Below, one piece after another: positions 24,268-34,694 of a stretch of 64,000 nucleotides of DNA. The notes under the pieces were generated by a model. That model saw only the letters and a program-made list of their open reading frames with translations, had not been told where the DNA came from and made no database searches. Source of the stretch: a bacterium YEK0313 (GTDB taxonomy: Bacteria > Pseudomonadota > Alphaproteobacteria > Rhizobiales > Phreatobacteraceae); contig CCMO02000001.1 of the NCBI GenBank assembly GCA_000751295.2, forward strand, positions 5,362,951-5,426,950, given 5' to 3'. How positions within the stretch are numbered: the stretch's first letter is position 1; each line of letters opens with the position of its first letter. The translations under genes were made by a program, and so were the position numbers.

Positions 24268-25587
24268 ATGTCCGACATCGCCGCACCGGGCGCGCTCGCC
24301 GCGCCGCGCTCGCGCCGCGTCAAGGACCTGATCGCGGTCAATTTCGGCAATACGCTCGAATGGTTCGACTGGACGATCTACACGATCTTCGCGCCCTATT
24401 TCGCGCTCCAGTTCTTCCCTTCGGCCGACCGGTCGGCGGCGCTGCTGGCGGCCCTCGCCGTCTTCGCCGCGGGCTTCCTGACGCGGCCGCTCGGCGGCTT
24501 CCTGTTCGGGCTCTATGCCGACCGGGTCGGGCGCAAGAAGAGCCTGACGCTGGCGATGCTGGTCACCGCCGGCGGCAGCCTGGTCATCGCCTTCGCCCCG
24601 ACCTTCGCGACCGCCGGGCTCGCCGCCTCCGTCATCCTCCTGGTCGCCCGCCTCGCCCAGGGCATCGCCCATGGCGGCGAGATGGGGACATCGGTCACCT
24701 ATCTGGTCGAGCGGGCGCCGCGCCACCGGCGCGCGCTCTATGGCAGCACGTCCTGGATGAGCGTCGTTCTCGGCACCATGATCGCCACGGTCACCGGCCT
24801 CGTGCTCAATGCAACGCTCGGGCGCCCGGCGCTGGAGAGCTGGGGCTGGCGCATTCCCTTCGTGCTCGGCGGGCTGCTCGGCCTCTACGGGCTCTATCTG
24901 CGCCGCAAGCTGACCGAGACCGACAGTTTCGCCAAGGCCCAGGCGGAGGGTGCGAAGACCGCGACCGGCCTCGGCCCGCTTTTGCGCAACTGGCGCGGCA
25001 TCGCCGTCGTCTTCGGGCTTTCGGCCGGCGGCTCGATCATGTTCTACACGTGGCTGATCTACAGCCCGACCTTCGCCCAGGTGGGCCGCGGGCTCGACGC
25101 GACATCGGCGCTGACCGCCAGCCTCATCGCGCAGGTCGTGTTCTTCGTCGCCATTCCGATCGTCGGCTGGCTCGCCGACCGGTTCGGCCGGCGGATCTTC
25201 ATCATCCTGTTCGGCCTCGGCTTCATCGCGGCCACCCTGCAACTCGACGGGATGATCACCAGCAGCTTCTCGGGCCTGCTCACCGCGATGATCTGCGCGC
25301 TCCTGATCCTCGCCTGCCTGTTCGGGGTCAACACGGCGGTCTGGGCCGAGGTCTTCCCGACATCGGTCCGCGCCACCGGCGTCAGCGGGCCGCTGTCGCT
25401 CGCGACCGCCATCTTCGGCGGCACGGCGCCCTACGTGAACACCTATCTCGCGCAGGCCGGCGAGCACCGGCTGTTCCTGTTCTACCTGATGGCCGTGTCC
25501 GGCATCACCCTGCTGACGGGCCTGCTGATCCCGGAAACGCGCGACCTCGAACTGGACCGGCCGGACACCGGCAGACTGTCGAACTAG
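24268..25587 (+). CDS. MFS transporter, metabolite:H+ symporter (MHS) family
   Basis: 439-residue, 12-helix transporter. The family start VNFGNTLEWFDWTIYTIFAP and the loop motif GLYADRVGRKKSLTLAM (between helices 2 and 3) with the repeat LADRFGRRIF after helix 8 identify the MHS group (KgtP, ShiA, ProP relatives), which imports organic acids with protons. It probably supplies substrate for the upstream flavin-reductase-like enzyme. A terminator-like hairpin follows. Confidence 0.9.
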   Translation: MSDIAAPGALAAPRSRRVKDLIAVNFGNTLEWFDWTIYTIFAPYFALQFFPSADRSAALLAALAVFAAGFLTRPLGGFLFGLYADRVGRKKSLTLAMLVTAGGSLVIAFAPTFATAGLAASVILLVARLAQGIAHGGEMGTSVTYLVERAPRHRRALYGSTSWMSVVLGTMIATVTGLVLNATLGRPALESWGWRIPFVLGGLLGLYGLYLRRKLTETDSFAKAQAEGAKTATGLGPLLRNWRGIAVVFGLSAGGSIMFYTWLIYSPTFAQVGRGLDATSALTASLIAQVVFFVAIPIVGWLADRFGRRIFIILFGLGFIAATLQLDGMITSSFSGLLTAMICALLILACLFGVNTAVWAEVFPTSVRATGVSGPLSLATAIFGGTAPYVNTYLAQAGEHRLFLFYLMAVSGITLLTGLLIPETRDLELDRPDTGRLSN

Positions 25588-25620
25588 CCTGATGGCGTGG
25601 GCCCGGCCGCCGCGCCGGCA

Positions 25621-25653
25621 CCGGCGGAGCGGATCCCGATCACGCTCCGCCGG
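25621..25653. terminator. Bidirectional terminator-like hairpin
   Basis: CCGGCGGAGCG (25621-25631) and CGCTCCGCCGG (25643-25653) form an 11-bp perfect stem with an 11-base loop between the convergent MHS transporter and Imm11-like genes. No T-run. Confidence 0.6.
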
Positions 25654-25689
25654 CCTGCCGGCAAGGCCAGATCGGGACCGATGCGCCGT

Positions 25690-26199
25690 TCACAGGGCCT
25701 TGAAGGCGACACCGCGCAGCCCGGCCCGGCGCACCCGTTCGACAAAGGGTCCGGTGACGTAGACGGCCGACGCCCTCATCGGCAGCTTGAAGACCTCCGC
25801 GGCGCCCAGCTTCGTTTCGTCGAAGACATGGTGCTCGATCGCCAGGATGCTGCCGTCGTCGAAAGCGACGATCCCGGAACGCTGCCGATCGAGCGCGTCG
25901 AGCACGGTCGTCGCGTTGAACAGCCAGGCCTCCTCGCCGCGAACGGGAAGAAGCTGGCCATGGCGCAGCACGACCTGGCCGAGCGCCTCGACCGCCGGCC
26001 GTCTCAGGAACGGCACATGCTCGCCGAGCCAGGGGAAGTCGGAATAGGTCCCCCCGCCCCGGCCTGCCATGACAGGCGGATCCCAATCCGTGATGGTCCG
26101 CCCGTCCAAGGCGGAGAACATCTCGTAGTGGCTGTCGTCGGTCGGGAATATCCATTCCTGACCCTCCACGACCTCGAACGTGTAGACGGCGGTGGCCAT
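25690..26199 (-). CDS. Imm11-like (DUF1629) protein
   Basis: 169 residues, cytoplasmic, no signal peptide. The C-terminal half (LAIEHHVFDETKLGAAEVFK, then YVTGPFVERVRRAGLRGVAF) resembles the end of Imm11-type immunity proteins, where a fold element and a Gly-Val/Leu-x-Phe tail are conserved. The N-terminal half (MATAVYTFEVVEGQEWIFPT) is less conserved. No toxin gene is adjacent, so an immunity role is only a family-based suggestion. Confidence 0.5.
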   Translation of the reverse strand: MATAVYTFEVVEGQEWIFPTDDSHYEMFSALDGRTITDWDPPVMAGRGGGTYSDFPWLGEHVPFLRRPAVEALGQVVLRHGQLLPVRGEEAWLFNATTVLDALDRQRSGIVAFDDGSILAIEHHVFDETKLGAAEVFKLPMRASAVYVTGPFVERVRRAGLRGVAFKAL

Positions 26200-26303
26200 C
26201 GGGTGCGCCTCCTCGGACGGCAGCCGTCATAGCCCACGATCGCGGCTGCCTTCATCGCATCACCAGGCGAGACGGCGCGCCGCGTCGATCCCGCCATCGC
26301 GCC

Positions 26304-26741
26304 TCACGCGCCCGGCCTGTAGGCCAGGCAGCCGTCCTCGAACGGATCGAACAGCTTGTGACAGACATCGATGCGCGAGCTCTCTTCGGTGCCGTCCCTG
26401 ACGAGATCGATCCGCCAATAGACCGGCTCGGGCGCGCCGGCGCCGACACCGGCCCGCCCCTCGCAATAGCGCGAGACCACGATGAAGGTGACGCTGGTCG
26501 CGTGGCGGTTGGCCGAGCGCGGCGGCGCGCCGAGCAGGACCTCGCGCGGCTCGCTCAAGGCGGAGAATGAGCGCGGCGGCTCGGCATTCCGGCCGCTGTT
26601 GCGCAGATTGTCGCGGACGCGCTCCAGCACGTTCCGGTCGGTACAGGAGAGCGGCTCGGCGGCCAAGGCAGGCGGCACCGAGAGAGCCAGCGCGACTGTC
26701 GTCGCGGCCAGAATTCCGCCGGTTCCCTCCCGCCTGCGCAT
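26304..26741 (-). CDS. Secreted hypothetical protein
   Basis: 145 residues. A Sec-type signal peptide (MRRREGTGGILAATTVALAL, cleavage near PPALAAEP) is followed by a mature part of about 115 residues with four cysteines (SCTDRN, SRYCEGR, VCHKLF, GCLAYR) that could form two disulfides. It is not recognised as a family. It is isolated, with about 80 bases to the end of the next operon and no partner gene. Confidence 0.6.
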   Translation of the reverse strand: MRRREGTGGILAATTVALALSVPPALAAEPLSCTDRNVLERVRDNLRNSGRNAEPPRSFSALSEPREVLLGAPPRSANRHATSVTFIVVSRYCEGRAGVGAGAPEPVYWRIDLVRDGTEESSRIDVCHKLFDPFEDGCLAYRPGA

Positions 26742-26821
26742 GACATGCCCCCCAATGGCCCCGCCGCTATCCGGACATCAGCCTATAGCACGGCTCGGAA
26801 GCCGTCGCCTGCGGCACGCGC

Positions 26822-28219
26822 TCAGCCGGCCGGCAGCCGGCGCCGGACATAGCGGCCGGTGCCCACCGCCGCGTCGACGAGCGCGTCATCACGCAGGACC
26901 GGACGGCCACGGACGAAGGCGCTGCGGACGCGCCCCTTGAAGGTCTCGCCCTCATAGATCGAATAGCCGGCGCTCGACACCACATCGGCGCGCTCCATGG
27001 TCCAGACGGCGTCGAGATCGACCAGCGCCAGGTCGGCATCGAGGCCGGGCGCGATGGCGCCCTTGACGTGGCCGAGCCCCATGATCCGCGCGGGATTGCC
27101 GGCCGTGACCGCGGCGACGCGGTCGAGCGGCAGGCCGCGCTTGTGATGGCCCTCGCTGAGCAGCACCGGCAGCAGGGTCTCGAGCCCCGGGCAACCGGGC
27201 GAGGCCGCCCAGATGCCGCCGTCCTTGGAGGACAGATCGCGATGGACGTGGTCCGTGCCAACCGTGTCGATCTCGCCGTCGATGAGGCCCTGCCACAGGC
27301 GCTCGCGGTCGGCCGCCTCGCGCAGCGGCGGGTTGATCTTGCCCATGTCGCCGCCGGCCCAGCCGATGTCGTGGGTCAGATAGTGCGGGCACGTCTCCAG
27401 ATGGACCCTGGCGCCGGCGCGGCGATGGCGCAGCGCCGCCTCCAGCGCCTCGGCCGAAGAGGTGTGCACCACATAGAGCGGCGCCCCCGCCGTATGGGCG
27501 ATATAGGCGGCCCGCTGCACGGCGTCGGCCTCGACGAAGGGAGGGCGCGTCGCATTCCAGGTCGCGAGCCCGCCGCGGCCGTCCGGATCGGCCGCCTTCA
27601 CCCGCTCGCGCAGGACCCAGGCGAGCTCGATCGTCTCGGGATGCGGACAGACCATGCCGCCATGGGTGGCGGCGGCCTCGCTGAGGCGCAGCAGGAAACC
27701 GTCGTCGATGTCGGGCAGGCCGAGCCGCGCGCCCTCGCCGCCCCGGTTGTTCATGAAGATCTTGAAGCTCGGCGCGCCGTAGTCGCGGATATAGGCCGGC
27801 ACGCCGGCGAGCTGATCCTCGGTCGAGATGATGAAGTGGTAGCCGAAATCGATGCGGGCGCCCTGCTCGGTGACGCCCACCACCGTGTCGAAAATGGTCT
27901 CGAACGGCTCGCTCGCCATCAGATAGGGCACGAAGGTGGTGACCCCGCCCCTGGCCGCCGCCGCCGTCTCGCGATCGGCGTCGGCCGCCACGCGCGGACG
28001 CGAAATGTCCTTGCCGTGGCCGAGATGCAGATGCACGTCGATGGCGCCGGGAAGGATCACCAGCCCCCTGGCGGAAATCTCCTCGCGTGCCGGCGCCGCT
28101 TCGCCGGGCGCGAGGATCGCCGCGATCCGCCCGTCGCGCACCGCGATGTCGCAGGCCGTGCGGCCCTGCCCCGGCAGGATCGCATCACCGCCCCGGATCA
28201 CCAGATCGAAACCATCCAT
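26822..28219 (-). CDS. Cyclic amidohydrolase (dihydroorotase/hydantoinase/allantoinase-like)
   Basis: 465-residue member of the amidohydrolase superfamily. The metal motif is PGAIDVHLHLGHG near residue 60, the lysine that becomes carboxylated is in SFKIFMNNRGG near 150, further histidines are in YVVHTSSAEAL and LETCPHYLTHD, and the catalytic Asp is in IDTVGTDHVHRD. Such enzymes open cyclic amides or imides. ATG 28219 is chosen over TTG 28225 because GGGAG lies 6 bases upstream. It is the last gene of the long minus-strand operon and starts 15 bases after the second MmgE/PrpD gene. Substrate unknown. Confidence 0.88.
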   Translation of the reverse strand: MDGFDLVIRGGDAILPGQGRTACDIAVRDGRIAAILAPGEAAPAREEISARGLVILPGAIDVHLHLGHGKDISRPRVAADADRETAAAARGGVTTFVPYLMASEPFETIFDTVVGVTEQGARIDFGYHFIISTEDQLAGVPAYIRDYGAPSFKIFMNNRGGEGARLGLPDIDDGFLLRLSEAAATHGGMVCPHPETIELAWVLRERVKAADPDGRGGLATWNATRPPFVEADAVQRAAYIAHTAGAPLYVVHTSSAEALEAALRHRRAGARVHLETCPHYLTHDIGWAGGDMGKINPPLREAADRERLWQGLIDGEIDTVGTDHVHRDLSSKDGGIWAASPGCPGLETLLPVLLSEGHHKRGLPLDRVAAVTAGNPARIMGLGHVKGAIAPGLDADLALVDLDAVWTMERADVVSSAGYSIYEGETFKGRVRSAFVRGRPVLRDDALVDAAVGTGRYVRRRLPAG

Positions 28220-28234
28220 CGCCAACTCCCCGTC

Positions 28235-29599
28235 TCAGCGGCCGCGCAGCGCGGCCGTCAAGGCACCGAGATCGGCTGCGCCGCCGATGCCGTCGAGCGC
28301 GCCTTCGAGCGCGCTCACCCCGTCGTCCGACAACGAGCGGCGGGCATTGTCGCGAAACTTGCCGCGCACCGCCGCCTCGCTCGCCGGGCGCGTGCGATTG
28401 CCGTAGACGTCGTCGACGCGCACGGCGTGCACGCTGCCATCGGCGAGACGACAGTCCAGCTCCGCCTCGAACCGCTCCGGAAAGCGCGCATCGGCCAGCG
28501 GCTGCCAGTCGATCCGCTGCGCAAGGGCGCGCACGGCCGGCGAGGCGTCGTGTTCGAAGGTCGCAAGATCCACCCGGCCCTCGACGAGCCGGGCCGCGAC
28601 CGCGATCGGCAGGCTCCAGCGGGCCGCATGGCCGGAGGCCGGGGCCTGCTTTGCCTCCCACGGCTCGCAGATGATACCGGCAGCGCCGGCCGGAACCCGG
28701 CAGGTGATCGCGGCGATGGCGTCGGGTCCGATGCCGCGTTCGGCGATCAGCCCGGCGGCCTCGATGAACGGATGGAGATAGTGGCAGCACGGGTGGAACT
28801 TGAACGCCGCCTCCGGCAGATGCCAGCGCGTGCCGAAATCGGCGAGCTCGGCGGCGAAGCGGTCGGCCGCCGCCGCGTCGCGGGCGAAGGCGCGGAACAG
28901 GCCGAAACGGCCTTCGAAGCTCGTCTCCGGGCCGGCCAGGCCGGCGCGCGCCAATCCAGCGGCGATGATGCCGGCATGGGCCGCCCAGCCCGGATGCAGC
29001 GACTTGACGGTTGCGCCATTGCTGAGGAATTCGAACACGCCGGAAGCCTGGCTGAGCGCGATGCCGGCCGCGGCGAGACAGCCCTCCTCGTCGAGGCCGG
29101 CGAGATCCGCCGCGATCTGCGCGGCGACCATGGCTCCGCCGACCGAGGTGACCTGGAAACCGGCCGCCTGGAAGCCGCCGGGCGCGGCGAGGCCGATCCG
29201 GATCAGCGCTTCCCAGCCGCGCGTATAGGCCGCGAGCACCGCGGCGCCGCTGGCGCCGAAGGCCGCCCCCGCCGCAAGCGCCACGGGGGCGAGCACCGCG
29301 CTGCCATGTGCGATCGAGGCGGTATGGGTGTCGTCATATTCGAGGCTGTGGATCAGCCCGCCATTGATCAGCGCGGCCTCGGCCGCCCCGGCTCCGGCGG
29401 CCCGGCCGAAGACGGTTGCCGGCCCGCCGGTCGCCGCCGTCTCGGCATACTGGCGGTAGGGCCTGCCGACCGGGCTGGCCGCCGCCGCGAGGCCGACGCC
29501 GATGGCGTCTGCAAGGTGGAGCCGCGCCGAAGCCGCCACGGCTTCGGGCAGGGTGGCCGGCCGCCGCCAGCGGCGGACGAGCTCGCGCGCAAGCGTCAC
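28235..29599 (-). CDS. MmgE/PrpD family protein (copy 2 of the operon)
   Basis: 454-residue protein of the 2-methylcitrate dehydratase / cis-aconitate decarboxylase superfamily. Family blocks: LIHSLEYDDTHTASIAHGSA (catalytic-loop Asp-Asp and His), GFQVTSVGGAMVAAQIAADL, KSLHPGWAAHAGIIAAGLA and FKFHPCCHYLHPFIEAA. The GTG start overlaps the stop of the flavoprotein gene by 4 bases (GTGA). It differs strongly in sequence from the other MmgE/PrpD copy in this operon, so the two probably act on different intermediates or form a heteromer. Confidence 0.85.
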   Translation of the reverse strand: MTLARELVRRWRRPATLPEAVAASARLHLADAIGVGLAAAASPVGRPYRQYAETAATGGPATVFGRAAGAGAAEAALINGGLIHSLEYDDTHTASIAHGSAVLAPVALAAGAAFGASGAAVLAAYTRGWEALIRIGLAAPGGFQAAGFQVTSVGGAMVAAQIAADLAGLDEEGCLAAAGIALSQASGVFEFLSNGATVKSLHPGWAAHAGIIAAGLARAGLAGPETSFEGRFGLFRAFARDAAAADRFAAELADFGTRWHLPEAAFKFHPCCHYLHPFIEAAGLIAERGIGPDAIAAITCRVPAGAAGIICEPWEAKQAPASGHAARWSLPIAVAARLVEGRVDLATFEHDASPAVRALAQRIDWQPLADARFPERFEAELDCRLADGSVHAVRVDDVYGNRTRPASEAAVRGKFRDNARRSLSDDGVSALEGALDGIGGAADLGALTAALRGR

Positions 29600-30969
29600 C
29601 GCGCGCTCCCTTCGATCTCGCCGGCCGCGGCCAGAGCCGCGAGCCGGCCGAGAGCGATCGCCGACAGCAGGCCGTTGCCCGAGGCATAGCCCAGCGCCCC
29701 CGACCGGCCGCTGATGCCCGCCGCCGCGCCGCCGCCGGCAAACAGGTTGGCAATCGCGGTACCGTCCTTGCGCAGCACGCGACCGTCGCCGTCGACGCGC
29801 AGGCCGCCCTGGGTGTGGAACAGCCCGGGCACGACACGGCAGATGTAGAAGGGCGCGACCAGGGGCCCGAGACCGAAATCGGTCCTGCCGTGGCGGTCGG
29901 GTGCCCGGCCCTCGGCGGCCAGATTGTAGCGGGCGAGCTCCTCGGCGAGGGCCGCCGCGTCGAGGCCATGGGTTTCGGCCAGCACTTCCGCGCTGTCGGC
30001 CTTCTTCAGGCCGCCGAACCGGGCGAGCTCGGCGAACTCCTCCTCCTCCGCGGCAATGTCGAAGATCTTCTGGTCGAAGACCGCATAGGCGAATTCGCCG
30101 TGTTCGAGCACGACGCGGGCATAACCGGAATAGCCGAGGCTCTCGTCGCCGAAGCGACGGCCGTCCGCTCCGGCCAGGAAGCCGCCCTTCTCGATCGTCG
30201 TCCAGGACAGCAGGCTGCCGTGCGGATGGGCGACCGCGGCATAACCCTGATAGGCCGCCATATTGGCGAGATCGGCGCCCAGCGCCTCGCCCCACAGCAC
30301 GGCCTCGCCGGTCGACCCGAGCGCGCCGAAATATTGCGCGCCGGCAATTTCCGGGCAGAACCGGCGAACCAGATCGGCATTGCCGGCAAATCCGTTGAGC
30401 GACAGGATCGTCTTGCGCGCCCGGATCGCCGTCTCGGCACCGCCGGTATCGATCACCGCGCCCCTGACGGCGCCGTCCTCGACGATCAGCGCGCGGGCGG
30501 AATTGCCGACGGCGATGGGGATCTCGCGCGCTTCCACCGCCGCGACGAGGTCGTCCACGAGGTCCTGGCCGCGCCGCGACACCGGCGCGTGCAGGCGCGG
30601 CACGGAATGGCCGATATGCTTGTAGGCGGTGACCAGCCTGATCCGGGCGCCGACCGCGTCGACCAGCCATTCGACCGTCTCGGCCGAAATCTCGGCGAGA
30701 CGCTGCACCAGGGCGAGATCGTCGGTCTCCTTGGCGATGCCCATGAGATCGCGGACATAGGTGGCGGGATCGTCGACGATGCCCGCCTCGCGCTGGAAGC
30801 GGCTGCCGGCGGCCGGCACGGAACCGGTGGACAGCGAGGAATTGCCGCCGGGGCGGTCGAGCTTTTCGATCACCGCCGCGGACATGCCGGCATCGTGCGC
30901 CGCGACCGCCGCCGCGAGGCCGCAGGCGCCCGCCCCGACGATCAAGATATCGACATCCTCGTCCATCAT
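29596..30969 (-). CDS. FAD-dependent oxidoreductase (fumarate reductase / FAD_binding_2 flavoprotein)
   Basis: 457-residue flavoprotein. The N-terminal dinucleotide fold is DVDILIVGAGACGLAAAVAA with EKLDRPGGNSSLSTGS. The C-terminal FAD loop is LFAGGGAAAGISGRSGALGY, and QGGLRVDGDGRVLR is the typical flavoprotein-subunit segment. No heme or flavin-transferase site is present, so it is a soluble enzyme of the fumarate/urocanate reductase or 3-ketosteroid dehydrogenase type. It catalyses oxidation or reduction of a C=C bond next to a carbonyl or carboxylate. It overlaps both neighbouring MmgE/PrpD genes by 4 bases, so its product acts in their pathway. Confidence 0.85.
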   Translation of the reverse strand: MMDEDVDILIVGAGACGLAAAVAAHDAGMSAAVIEKLDRPGGNSSLSTGSVPAAGSRFQREAGIVDDPATYVRDLMGIAKETDDLALVQRLAEISAETVEWLVDAVGARIRLVTAYKHIGHSVPRLHAPVSRRGQDLVDDLVAAVEAREIPIAVGNSARALIVEDGAVRGAVIDTGGAETAIRARKTILSLNGFAGNADLVRRFCPEIAGAQYFGALGSTGEAVLWGEALGADLANMAAYQGYAAVAHPHGSLLSWTTIEKGGFLAGADGRRFGDESLGYSGYARVVLEHGEFAYAVFDQKIFDIAAEEEEFAELARFGGLKKADSAEVLAETHGLDAAALAEELARYNLAAEGRAPDRHGRTDFGLGPLVAPFYICRVVPGLFHTQGGLRVDGDGRVLRKDGTAIANLFAGGGAAAGISGRSGALGYASGNGLLSAIALGRLAALAAAGEIEGSAR

Positions 30970-32365
30970 GTGTCTCCTCGCAGCATCATCGCGGCCATCT
31001 CGCGCCAGCGGCCCGCCGACGCCTCAGCCTCGCCGGCCACCAGCCGCGCGAGCGTCGGCGCCATATGGGGCAGGCCCTCGCGGGTGTTCTCGGCGAGCTT
31101 GTCCAGGATGACCGCTTCGTCGAACGGCTGGTCGGCGCCGCCGCGCGCGCTGGCGCATTCGGCCGTCCAGGCCTCGCCGTCGGCGAAGCGCCAGGTGACG
31201 CGCGCCGGCCGGTCGTGCGGCGGCTCGCCGATGGCCGGATGCGGCGCCAGGCGCACCTGCCGCCGCAGCCGGGCGATCGCGGGGTCGGCCAGGGTCGCGT
31301 CCGCAAAGGCGGTCTGGCCGCCGGTGACGCCGAGCGCGACGGAAGCCACCGCGTGCGGCATGGAGAACTTGGCCGCCAGCGTGGTCCGCGGTTCGACCGT
31401 CGTCAGGTTGAGGCCGCGCGGATGCGTCTCGACCAGGATCTCGGCCAGGTCCTCGGCGCGCCGGCCCGCCGCGGCGAGCCGTCCCCTCAGCGCGAGCGTC
31501 GCCTCGATGGCCGAGTGGGCGTACTGGCAGCAGGCGAAGATCTTGTGATAGCCGGCGGCGACGGCCCAGCGCTCGCCGAGCCGTTCGGTCAGGGCCTCGG
31601 GCCGGCAGCCCGTGCCGAACACCGAGACGAAGACGTCGTGCGGCGTCTCGGCGAGGCGGGCTATGCCGATCTCGGCCCAGTCCGCGGCGCGCATGCCGAT
31701 CCAGGCGCCGGCCGACGTCCAGCCGTTGCGCACCAGCGCGCCCTCCGTGGCATGGCCGAACGGCCCGGCGAAGGTCATGCTCGCGGCGGCGGAGACCGTG
31801 TCGACCAGGGTCCCGGCATCGACACCGCGCATCAGGGCGGTTCCGGCGGCGGCCCCGACCGTGGCGAAGGCGGCATGGGGATGGACCGTCATGGTCGGGA
31901 ACGGAAAGGCCTGCGCCAGACGCGCCGTCATCTCGTAGGCCGCGGCGAGCGCGCCCAGCACGGCGGAGACCGAAGCGTCCCGCACCTCGGCCTCGGCGAG
32001 CAGCGCAGGCAGCGCATAGGCTCCGGCATGGCAGGGGGCGTCGCGGAAGCCTTCGTCCAGCTCGCACCAGGCGGCCGCCATGCCGTTGGCACAGGCCGCC
32101 GCATAGCGGTCGAGCCGTGGTGCGCCGGGCGCGAAGACCGTCGCCTCGGCACCGCAGGAGGACCGCGCATAGATCTCCCGCGCCGCGGCGACCTGCGTCT
32201 CGCCGGCGGCCGCGACCATGGCTCCGAGGTCGTCCGCCAGGATCAGGGCGGCCCGGCGCCGGACCAGCTCGGGCAGGGGCCGCCGGGCAGCCGCAGCGGC
32301 CCAGGCGGCGAGCGCCCGGAAGGCTTCGGCCGAGGATCGGCGCTCGTGAGCGAGGTCGCGTGCCA

Positions 32366-32366
<1 letters not shown>
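30966..32366 (-). CDS. MmgE/PrpD family protein (copy 1 of the operon)
   Basis: 466-residue member of the 2-methylcitrate dehydratase superfamily. Conserved segments are WCELDEGFRDAPCHAGAYAL, PFPTMTVHPHAAFATVGAAA, GPFGHATEGALVRNGWTSAG and a CCQYAHSAIEATLALRG block like that before the C-terminal lid. The start is the ATG at 32366, which overlaps the livF stop (TGATG); ATG 32375 is an alternative. Translational coupling to livF shows the enzyme belongs with the importer. Confidence 0.84.
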
Positions 32367-33049
<683 letters not shown>

Positions 33050-33053
33050 CGCG

Positions 33054-33812
33054 TCACGTTCCGAAATAGAGTTCGGTGAGGCGCGGGTCGGCGATCAGCT
33101 GCTCGACGGGGCCGCGCGCCAGGATCTTGCCGGCGAACATGAACACGCCCTCGTCGCAGAGGTCGCGGATGAAGGCCACGTTGTGTTCGACCACGCAGAC
33201 GGCGGTGCCGCTCTCGGCGAGTTCCCGCACCACTTTCTGGATGGTCTGGTAGGCCTGGCCTTCGACGCCCGCCATCGGCTCGTCGAGCAGCAGGCAGCGC
33301 GCGTCGTTCATCAGGGCCCGCGCCACTCCGACGAGCTTCTGCTGGCCGAAGGTCAGGTCGGCCGCCGGCGTCAGGGCGACGCTGGAAAGCCCCGCACGCT
33401 CCAGCACCTCCAGTGCCTTGGCCCGATCGGCGGCCTCGGCGCGGCGGACCGCGCCGGGGGTGAAGACCAGCCGCATCAGGCTCTCGCCGGCATAGGCACG
33501 GGGCGCCACCATCAGATTGTCCAGCACCGTCAGCGACGGGAACAGCCTGAGGTTCTGCCAGGTCCGGCTCAGGCCGAGGCGCGCCCGCTGATAGGTCTTG
33601 CAGCGATCGAGCGGCCGGCCATCCAGGCGGATGGACCCTGCATCCGGCCGGAACACGCCGGATATCAGGTTGAACAGCGAGGTCTTGCCCGCGCCGTTCG
33701 GCCCGATCAGTCCGACGACCCGGCCGGCGCGCAGCGTCAGATCGATGTCGTCGGCGACGACGATGCCGTCGAAGCTCTTGTTGAGCCCCTTGATCTCAAG
33801 AACCGGCGACAT
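33054..33812 (-). CDS. LivG-type ABC transporter ATP-binding protein
   Basis: 252-residue ATPase. Walker A is GPNGAGKTSLFNLI, LSRTWQNLRLF is the LivG family Q-loop region, DLTFGQQKLVGVARAL the signature and CLLLDEPMAG the Walker B. It overlaps the end of the LivM-type permease gene by 17 bases, a sign of tight coupling. Confidence 0.92.
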   Translation of the reverse strand: MSPVLEIKGLNKSFDGIVVADDIDLTLRAGRVVGLIGPNGAGKTSLFNLISGVFRPDAGSIRLDGRPLDRCKTYQRARLGLSRTWQNLRLFPSLTVLDNLMVAPRAYAGESLMRLVFTPGAVRRAEAADRAKALEVLERAGLSSVALTPAADLTFGQQKLVGVARALMNDARCLLLDEPMAGVEGQAYQTIQKVVRELAESGTAVCVVEHNVAFIRDLCDEGVFMFAGKILARGPVEQLIADPRLTELYFGT

Positions 33813-34692
33813 GCTTGGTTTCCTTGCGCGCGGCGTTCCAGACCTCCCCGGCGGCGATCAGCCCTTGCGGCCGGACGAACATGAAGACCAGGACCAGGCC
33901 GGTGAACAGCAGCCCCTGCATCGGGCCAAGCAGGCTCGGCGGCAGGTCCATGAAGGTGATCGCCTGCGGCAGCGCCTGCAGCAGCACCGCGCCGACCACC
34001 GGGCCCCAGGTGGTGCGGATGCCGCCGACCACCACCATGGTGAGGATCGCCGAGGACTGCAGGATCTCGAACTGTTCGGGAGCGAGATAGCGGAAATAGT
34101 GGGCGTAGAGCGCGCCGGCAAAACCTGCCAGGCCCGAGCCGAGCGCGAAGGTGGCGACCTTGAGGGCGACCGCGTTGCGGCCGAGCGCGGCGAAGGCAAG
34201 CTCGTCGTCGCGCATGGCGCTCATCGCCCGGCCGTAGGGGCCATGGGCGATCGAACGCACCAGCAGGACTGCCAGGGCCGCGACGGCGACCACCAGGCCG
34301 ACATAGACGATGCGCCCCTCCGGCGAAGCCATGGCGGCGGGGATGTTGGTCAGGCCTCCGGCGCCGCCGGTCCAGGAGACGTTCTTCAGGATCTCGATCA
34401 GGCCGAGCTGGAAGCCGATGCTGGCGATCAGCAGATAGTCGCCCGAGACCCGCAGCGAGGGCAGCGCCACCAGGATGGAAGCGGCCACCGCGACCAGGGC
34501 GCCGGCCAGCATGGCGGCATAGATCGGCCAGCCGAAGTCGCGGGCGAGGATCGCCGAGGCATAGGCGCCGATGGCGTAGAAGATCGGGTGGGCGATGGAG
34601 ATCAGGCCGCCATAGCCGATGATGAGATTGAAGCTCGCCGCCAGGATCACGTAGAGGCCGACGAGGATGACGATCGTGAACAGATATTCCAC
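33796..34692 (-). CDS. LivM-type ABC transporter permease
   Basis: 298-residue inner-membrane permease with about 8-10 helices. It begins MEYLFTIVILVGLYVILAAS and has the typical GLISIAHPIFYAIGAYASA, then RSIAHGPYGRAMSAMRDDEL and GFAGALYAHYFRYLAPEQF. The GTG start at 34692 lies 3 bases after the LivH stop and is preceded by AAGGAGG, a strong ribosome site. Confidence 0.92.
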   Translation of the reverse strand: MEYLFTIVILVGLYVILAASFNLIIGYGGLISIAHPIFYAIGAYASAILARDFGWPIYAAMLAGALVAVAASILVALPSLRVSGDYLLIASIGFQLGLIEILKNVSWTGGAGGLTNIPAAMASPEGRIVYVGLVVAVAALAVLLVRSIAHGPYGRAMSAMRDDELAFAALGRNAVALKVATFALGSGLAGFAGALYAHYFRYLAPEQFEILQSSAILTMVVVGGIRTTWGPVVGAVLLQALPQAITFMDLPPSLLGPMQGLLFTGLVLVFMFVRPQGLIAAGEVWNAARKETKHVAGS

Positions 34693-34694
34693 GG

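Noticed and set aside
27068..29689. Long plus-strand frame (873 codons) opposite the amidohydrolase and MmgE/PrpD genes
   Set aside because: Antisense to two conserved enzymes; composition typical of a shadow frame. The same applies to the long frames at 43174-45576 (-) and 51082-53820 (+).
28235..30670. Single fused protein of about 810 residues containing the second MmgE/PrpD domain
   Set aside because: The first 350 codons are an out-of-frame reading of the flavoprotein gene. A GTG start with GTGA overlap at 29599 explains the true gene.
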